From Levilactobacillus senmaizukei DSM 21775 = NBRC 103853 (GTDB lineage Bacteria > Bacillota > Bacilli > Lactobacillales > Lactobacillaceae), in contig NZ_BCWD01000014.1 of NCBI RefSeq assembly GCF_001592085.1, forward strand, positions 1-60,616: a DNA stretch of 60,616 bases, in the 5' to 3' direction. The notes beneath the pieces were generated by a model that ran no database searches, was not told where the DNA came from, and was given only the letters and a program-made list of their open reading frames with translations. Of the stretch, positions 57,577 through 60,616 are shown piece by piece. Position 1 is the first letter of the stretch; the number at the start of each line of letters is the position of its first letter. Made by a program: the position numbers and the translations under genes.

Positions 57577-57948
57577 ATGTCCATTCTAATCACTGCTTTA
57601 ATGATCCTTATCGGGATTGAGCATCTCGGTATCATGGTTTTAGAAATTTGGGGCCGACCAGAGTTTCAAGCCCAGGCCTTTGGCATGCCCCTTGACTTCG
57701 TTCGCCAGGCAGCTGCACAAACGGCCCTTGCCAATCAGGGGATCTACAACGGTATGCTAGGGGGCACGCTGATCGCCAGTCAGTGGCTTCTAAACGGACC
57801 CGGCCGTTTGACCACCAGCGCGCTCCTCCTAATCTTTGTGATAATTGTCGCAATATTTGGAAGTCTAACCGTAAACCGACGTATCTTTTGGCTACAAGGA
57901 GTGCCGTCAATAGTGACATTAATCGTTTTACTTGTAACCTTAGCTTAA
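57577..57948 (+). CDS. DUF1304 family membrane protein
   Basis: A 123-aa protein with four TM helices. The family pattern is clear: GIEHLGIMVLEIWG near the N-terminus and ANQGIYNGMLGG in the middle, ending in a helix (VPSIVTLIVLLVTLA). The function is unknown. ATG 57577 follows AAGAAGG with a 9-nt gap; a TTG two codons earlier is less likely. Confidence 0.85.
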   Translation: MSILITALMILIGIEHLGIMVLEIWGRPEFQAQAFGMPLDFVRQAAAQTALANQGIYNGMLGGTLIASQWLLNGPGRLTTSALLLIFVIIVAIFGSLTVNRRIFWLQGVPSIVTLIVLLVTLA

Positions 57949-57968
57949 GTGAAACTTTAAATTTATGG

Positions 57969-57997
57969 TTTACAGGCCCCGTCCGGCAGGTTATAAT
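57969..57997 (+). promoter_or_regulatory. Strong sigma-A promoter of an orphan RNA
   Basis: TTTACA (57969-57974) and a perfect TATAAT (57992-57997) are separated by 17 nt. The expected start is about 58004. Confidence 0.7.
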
Positions 57998-58003
57998 GAA
58001 CTT

Positions 58004-58139
58004 ACATATTCAGGTGAGAGCCTGCCACGGTAACCGATCGTTGGAGGAGTTAATTGACATTTTGCCATTATTAACACCATCGGTGCTGTACACATACTTC
58101 TATTCTGCTGGTTGCGCTTCGACGTAACTAGCTTTTTTT
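58004..58139 (+). ncRNA. Candidate structured small RNA, unassigned
   Basis: A transcript of about 136 nt is bounded by a consensus promoter and a strong terminator. Visible helices are CAGG/CCTG (58011-58024), an outer ACCGAT/ATCGGT (58033-58038 with 58079-58084) enclosing GTTAAT/ATTAAC (58049-58054 with 58070-58075), and the terminator. GGAGG (58043-58047) lies in the internal loop, 6 nt before a TTG that opens a 6-codon frame (MTFCHY). It matches no RNA family I know. It could be a trans-acting RNA, a leader or a tiny-peptide gene. Confidence 0.5.
58107..58139 (+). terminator. Terminator of the orphan RNA
   Basis: GCTGGTTGCG (58107-58116) pairs with CGTAACTAGC (58123-58132), with two G-U pairs and a 6-nt loop, followed by seven T residues. 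Confidence 0.78.
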
Positions 58140-58289
58140 GTGCCTCGAATTATTCCAAAATCTTTGGCCAATTATTCCATAAGAGTATATTCAATTTTTA
58201 ATTTATTCCCGGCAGCTTGGACCAGAATGATGCGACAACCCCGGGCCAAAATGCCCGTTTGGCCAGCTTAACTCGATCCCCACCACCGT

Positions 58290-58318
58290 TTGACACACCC
58301 GGATAGTTCTTATATAAT
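58290..58318 (+). promoter_or_regulatory. Perfect-consensus promoter of the 58467 gene
   Basis: TTGACA (58290-58295) and TATAAT (58313-58318) with a 17-nt spacer are an exact consensus. The start is near 58325, leaving a 142-nt leader. Confidence 0.8.
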
Positions 58319-58324
58319 TATGGA

Positions 58325-58466
58325 AATAATAAGCAACTTCGTTGGCGATCAAGTCTTTCATTGGTCGCCAATTGATTGTGGATAGCTTCCCGTATGGCTG
58401 TCCAAACCGGTCCACTTCTCGATCGTCGGTTTCTTAAAAATCTATGCGGGTGAAAACGAGTCAACT
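58325..58466 (+). promoter_or_regulatory. Hairpin-rich 5' leader of the 58467 membrane gene
   Basis: Three successive hairpins are visible: TTGGCGA/TCGCCAA (58342-58371), GGATAGC/GCTGTCC (58380-58403, one G-U) and AAACCG/CGGTTT (58404-58432). There is no terminator-like U tract, and the ribosome site before ATG 58467 is weak (CGAG). Control of translation is possible. It matches no riboswitch I recognise. Confidence 0.45.
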
Positions 58467-59378
58467 ATGTCTTTCTCTAAACAAAAAACACGAGACTACC
58501 TCATTGGGTTCGTCTTCGTGTTAGCAATGATTAGTCTGGCCACCTGGTCCGGCGATATTGAAACGATTATGCCCGAGTTGGGGCCCCTAACCACTGGGCT
58601 TTGGATTTATCATAACCGTGAGTGGATGTATCATCCAGAAAACATCTTTCTGGGACCATCCGGCGCAGCATTGATTGGTTTTCTGGTCAATATGCTTGCC
58701 ATCAGTTATGGTTTGAAGGTCTTTGTCACGATTGCACTCATTGTGTTATTACTACGGTTCCTAAATTCTCCATTGGCCCCATCATTTGCCACCGGACTCT
58801 TACCGGTCTTGACCAACGCTACCCACTGGTCCTATATCTTTACCGTTCTGGGCTTCACCCTTATCCTGATGATTGCCATTATCCTACGTAATCATCCCGG
58901 TAACGGCTCTGAACGAACACCCATGAGTCTCAAGCACATGGCCATCTATCTGGTAGCCAGTCTTATTTGGGTCACCGCCGTGGGACTAGCCGGCCGTGGC
59001 CAAATGGCTGGTATCCCACCAGTCATGGTTGTCTTCTTCGAAGTTCTCGAGAAGCCCGACTACAATGGTAAACTGGCTATCCGGCAAGTCCTGGCTTTAA
59101 CGGGGGCCGCCGCCATTGGGGTAGGCGTTCACCTAGTCGTCGCCCCTTGGTTGATGGCTGCCGCCATCAGTCTGCCGCTAGTTTTCGGCTTACTTTCGGC
59201 CCTGAAGCTTAAGCTACCAGCCGCCTATGCCTTCCCCGTATTGGCGCTGGTATTGCCTCAAGCCATGTTTAAGATGCTACCGCTGACGACCATTCTAGCA
59301 GCTAGCTTCTTTCTGGGATTCACAGTGGCCTATCGTAGACTCGCAGTTGAACCCATATTCGCCTCGAAAAATAATTAA
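58467..59378 (+). CDS. Polytopic membrane protein of unknown function
   Basis: A 303-aa protein with about ten TM helices arranged as two similar halves. Segments PELGPLTTGLWIYHNREWMY with FLGPSGAALIGFLV, and later IPPVMVVFFEVLEKP with LTGAAAIGVGVHLV, suggest an internal repeat. There is a distant look of the HPP family, which I cannot confirm. It has no signal peptide beyond TM1 and ends with a polar tail. The promoter is an exact consensus, so expression should be strong unless the leader restricts it. A good terminator follows. Confidence 0.7.
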   Translation: MSFSKQKTRDYLIGFVFVLAMISLATWSGDIETIMPELGPLTTGLWIYHNREWMYHPENIFLGPSGAALIGFLVNMLAISYGLKVFVTIALIVLLLRFLNSPLAPSFATGLLPVLTNATHWSYIFTVLGFTLILMIAIILRNHPGNGSERTPMSLKHMAIYLVASLIWVTAVGLAGRGQMAGIPPVMVVFFEVLEKPDYNGKLAIRQVLALTGAAAIGVGVHLVVAPWLMAAAISLPLVFGLLSALKLKLPAAYAFPVLALVLPQAMFKMLPLTTILAASFFLGFTVAYRRLAVEPIFASKNN

Positions 59379-59390
59379 ATTTGTAGAAAA

Positions 59391-59430
59391 ATCCTGTGTC
59401 TGCCAAGTTAGGCTGACACAGGATTTTTTG
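59391..59430 (+). terminator. Terminator after the 58467 gene
   Basis: ATCCTGTGTCTGCC pairs with GGCTGACACAGGAT around a short loop, then TTTTTT. Confidence 0.85.
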
Positions 59431-59440
59431 TTAGCCAGGT

Positions 59441-59557
59441 CTACATATGACTGGCCACTAACCATAAACGGAGCATGTGCCAAATAACATCGACCATCAG
59501 GCCGACAAAGGCAACCCCCGCCAAATAATAAAAGTAATAGATCGTTGGATGCTTCAT
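59441..59557 (-). CDS. Tiny single-TM membrane protein, 38 aa
   Basis: A 38-codon gene. The ATG at 59557 has GGGGGG upstream, and a GTG directly before it is an alternative. The product (MKHPTIYYFYYLAG then VAFVGLMVDVIWHMLRLWLV) is one TM helix with aromatic and His residues. It follows the 59-aa gene by 43 nt on the same strand, so they are probably one operon. The family is not known to me. Confidence 0.55.
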   Translation of the reverse strand: MKHPTIYYFYYLAGVAFVGLMVDVIWHMLRLWLVASHM

Positions 59558-59600
59558 CACATTCGCCCCCCCAGGCAAAACTGACGGTTACGGCATCAAT

Positions 59601-59780
59601 CTAACTAACCGAACTCATCGGCCGTCGTCGAGCGGCAGCGAGGATCGCATCTTGTTCAGCAATGGTTGCGGTAAACTGTTGCATAATCTCCCGTTCAACC
59701 ACCTGGCCACCATGCCGCTTGGCCCGCCAGGTCATTCGTTGAAATTGCTTTTCTTCTTCAGATAGTCGTTCAGTTAACAT
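59601..59780 (-). CDS. Small charged helical protein, 59 aa
   Basis: A soluble, strongly charged protein with predicted helices (ERLSEEEKQFQRMTWRAKR, then EREIMQQFTATIAEQDAIL) and a basic RRR tail. The start is ATG 59780 after GGGGGG. It has a promoter at 59830-59858. It is unknown to me; size and charge resemble small regulatory or nucleic-acid-binding proteins. Confidence 0.55.
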   Translation of the reverse strand: MLTERLSEEEKQFQRMTWRAKRHGGQVVEREIMQQFTATIAEQDAILAAARRRPMSSVS

Positions 59781-59829
59781 ATGGCTCCCCCCAAATTCTC
59801 TGCGCCAGTGTTCTACTACCATCGACTAC

Positions 59830-59858
59830 ATTATAGCGAAGTGTTCACCAGTGGTCTA
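59830..59858 (-). promoter_or_regulatory. Promoter of the 59-aa/38-aa gene pair
   Basis: On the minus strand TATAAT (59835-59830) is preceded after 17 nt by TAGACC (59858-59853). The start lies about 43 nt before ATG 59780. Confidence 0.55.
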
Positions 59859-60140
59859 CCTTTTTTATAAAAATGTTACAAGACATTTACAAAGTCTCAA
59901 ATAGTTAGCTCACCAGCGTTACTAATACGTTTTACCTAAAACACTTTCAATACGCGAATCAATGATCACTGAATTGGTATACATTAGTTGTGCAACCGGT
60001 TAACACCAACGCCCATCTAACGTTTCAACAACATTTTACTAAGTCAACCATCATTGGTGTAGCTTGTTTGGAAGCTCTTTCACTTTGCCGGCAAATTCGT
60101 TGTTTTTTGCTTTAAATCAGCGTAATCTTGAGGCAAATGA
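59859..60140. other. Intergenic region before OsmC
   Basis: No gene is seen. ACACCAA and TTGGTGT (60003-60060) form a widely spaced dyad. A clear promoter for the OsmC gene could not be fixed. Confidence 0.3.
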
Positions 60141-60611
60141 ATGCGAAAGAAGGTTGTTAGTTTGCCTACTGAACCGCGAAGATTCCCACCCCTCTACCGC
60201 ACCGTCGCTAATAATGATGATGGCTTGGAGAGCCGTTCATACGTCCCCGGTAGCCTAGATATCCCCGTCAGTGATCCGCTAAACGACCGGCCTGGAGCCA
60301 ATCCTGAGCAATTCATCGGACTAGCCCTCAGCACCTGTCTAAATGCCACGTTGGAAGCCATCGAGCGGCGCGACCACCTGCCACACACCGCCAAGGTTCA
60401 CACCATCGTTGAAATGGCTCGCGATGTCAGAGGATTCCAATTCTATTTAACCGCTGAGGTCATGCTTCCTGGCGTTGACGAAAAACGGGCTAAGGCCATG
60501 ATCGATCTAGCTGAACGACGCTGTCCGGTAGCCAAATTAATGCAGGGACAGCCCAACGTTCAGGTCAAGCTGGTCGCTAATTTCACCCCAGTTCGTCCCA
60601 TCAGTAATTAG
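60141..60611 (+). CDS. OsmC family protein
   Basis: A 156-aa OsmC/Ohr-fold protein: GANPEQFIGLALSTCLNATLE with a first Cys, the beta-strand FQFYLTAEV, and LAERRCPVAKLM with a second Cys. The Cys pair is the catalytic thiol couple of hydroperoxide-reducing members, so a role in organic-peroxide defence is likely. The N-terminus is short and basic. GAGG precedes the ATG. The stop lies 5 nt from the window end. Confidence 0.88.
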   Translation: MRKKVVSLPTEPRRFPPLYRTVANNDDGLESRSYVPGSLDIPVSDPLNDRPGANPEQFIGLALSTCLNATLEAIERRDHLPHTAKVHTIVEMARDVRGFQFYLTAEVMLPGVDEKRAKAMIDLAERRCPVAKLMQGQPNVQVKLVANFTPVRPISN

Positions 60612-60616
60612 TGCGG

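Noticed and set aside
57783-58127. Plus-strand 114-aa open frame covering the DUF1304 3' end and the orphan RNA
   Set aside because: It runs antiphase through DUF1304 and the promoter, has no ribosome site, and its sequence resembles no protein.
58139-58289. GGCCAAA/TTTGGCC hairpin near 58244-58264 as a terminator
   Set aside because: The stem is perfect but no T tract follows on either strand.
58203-58415. Minus-strand 70-aa open frame
   Set aside because: It lies across a consensus plus-strand promoter and leader hairpins, and has no convincing ribosome site or protein-like composition.

Overview
The window looks like a low-to-mid GC member of the Lactobacillaceae (former genus Lactobacillus). 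The evidence is an F1Fo operon without atpI flanked by upp, glyA and murA, a D-Ala-D-Ala-type ligase carrying the Phe that marks D-Ala-D-Lac ligases, a 6S RNA of the Lacto-usp type between rarA and a usp gene, and a tmRNA tag ending in ALAA. I cannot fix the genus from sequence reading alone. No prophage block, insertion sequence or CRISPR array is visible; this is mostly conserved chromosome with small lineage-specific pieces.

Layout. 1-4.9 kb: a cytosolic beta-propeller protein, DUF1054, YueI-like, RarA, 6S RNA, a small membrane protein and a universal stress protein. 4.9-11.2 kb (mostly minus): an XRE-TPR regulator with a structured upstream region, a membrane GDPD, Ddl, a DUF2785-like protein, an SPFH protein and a GcvH-like lipoyl carrier. 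11.2-15.8 kb (minus): the rod-shape and wall block rodA, DUF2969, yidD, mreB/mbl, murA, DUF1146. 15.9-22.6 kb (minus): atpBEFHAGDC. 22.8-28.5 kb (minus): upp, glyA, Sua5, prmC, prfA, tdk. 28.6-30.7 kb (plus): murT-gatD. 30.8-35.6 kb (minus): a serine hydrolase and a heterodimeric ABC exporter.

35.7-40.5 kb is more variable: two small unknowns, a divergent GGDEF/EAL pair that could make and degrade c-di-GMP, an XRE gene and a zinc-ribbon/DUF805 gene, the last two each broken by one in-frame TAA. 40.9-41.2 kb holds divergent tRNA-Glu(CUC) and tRNA-Gln(CUG). 41.5-50.8 kb (minus): YfhO, pgi, a GlcU-type transporter, an RlmI-type methyltransferase and an OmpR-type two-component system. 51.0 kb: tmRNA. 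51.6-60.6 kb: a CDF transporter, a signal peptidase I homologue without its catalytic serine, an M20 dipeptidase, an ECF sigma/anti-sigma pair, a phage-like AP2 protein, DUF1304, an orphan structured small RNA, a membrane protein with a hairpin-rich leader, two tiny genes and OsmC.

Functionally the window centres on the cell envelope: precursor synthesis (murA), D-Ala-D-Lac ligation (ddl), lipid II amidation (murT-gatD), elongation machinery (mreB, rodA), teichoic-acid-related membrane proteins (YfhO, GDPD), and envelope sensing (two-component system, ECF pair). The least explained parts are the RNA elements at 58.0-58.5 kb and 5.87-5.99 kb, the serine-less signal peptidase, and the paired nonsense codons at 39 kb. 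All calls come from reading sequence and recalled family knowledge; no search or folding program was run.
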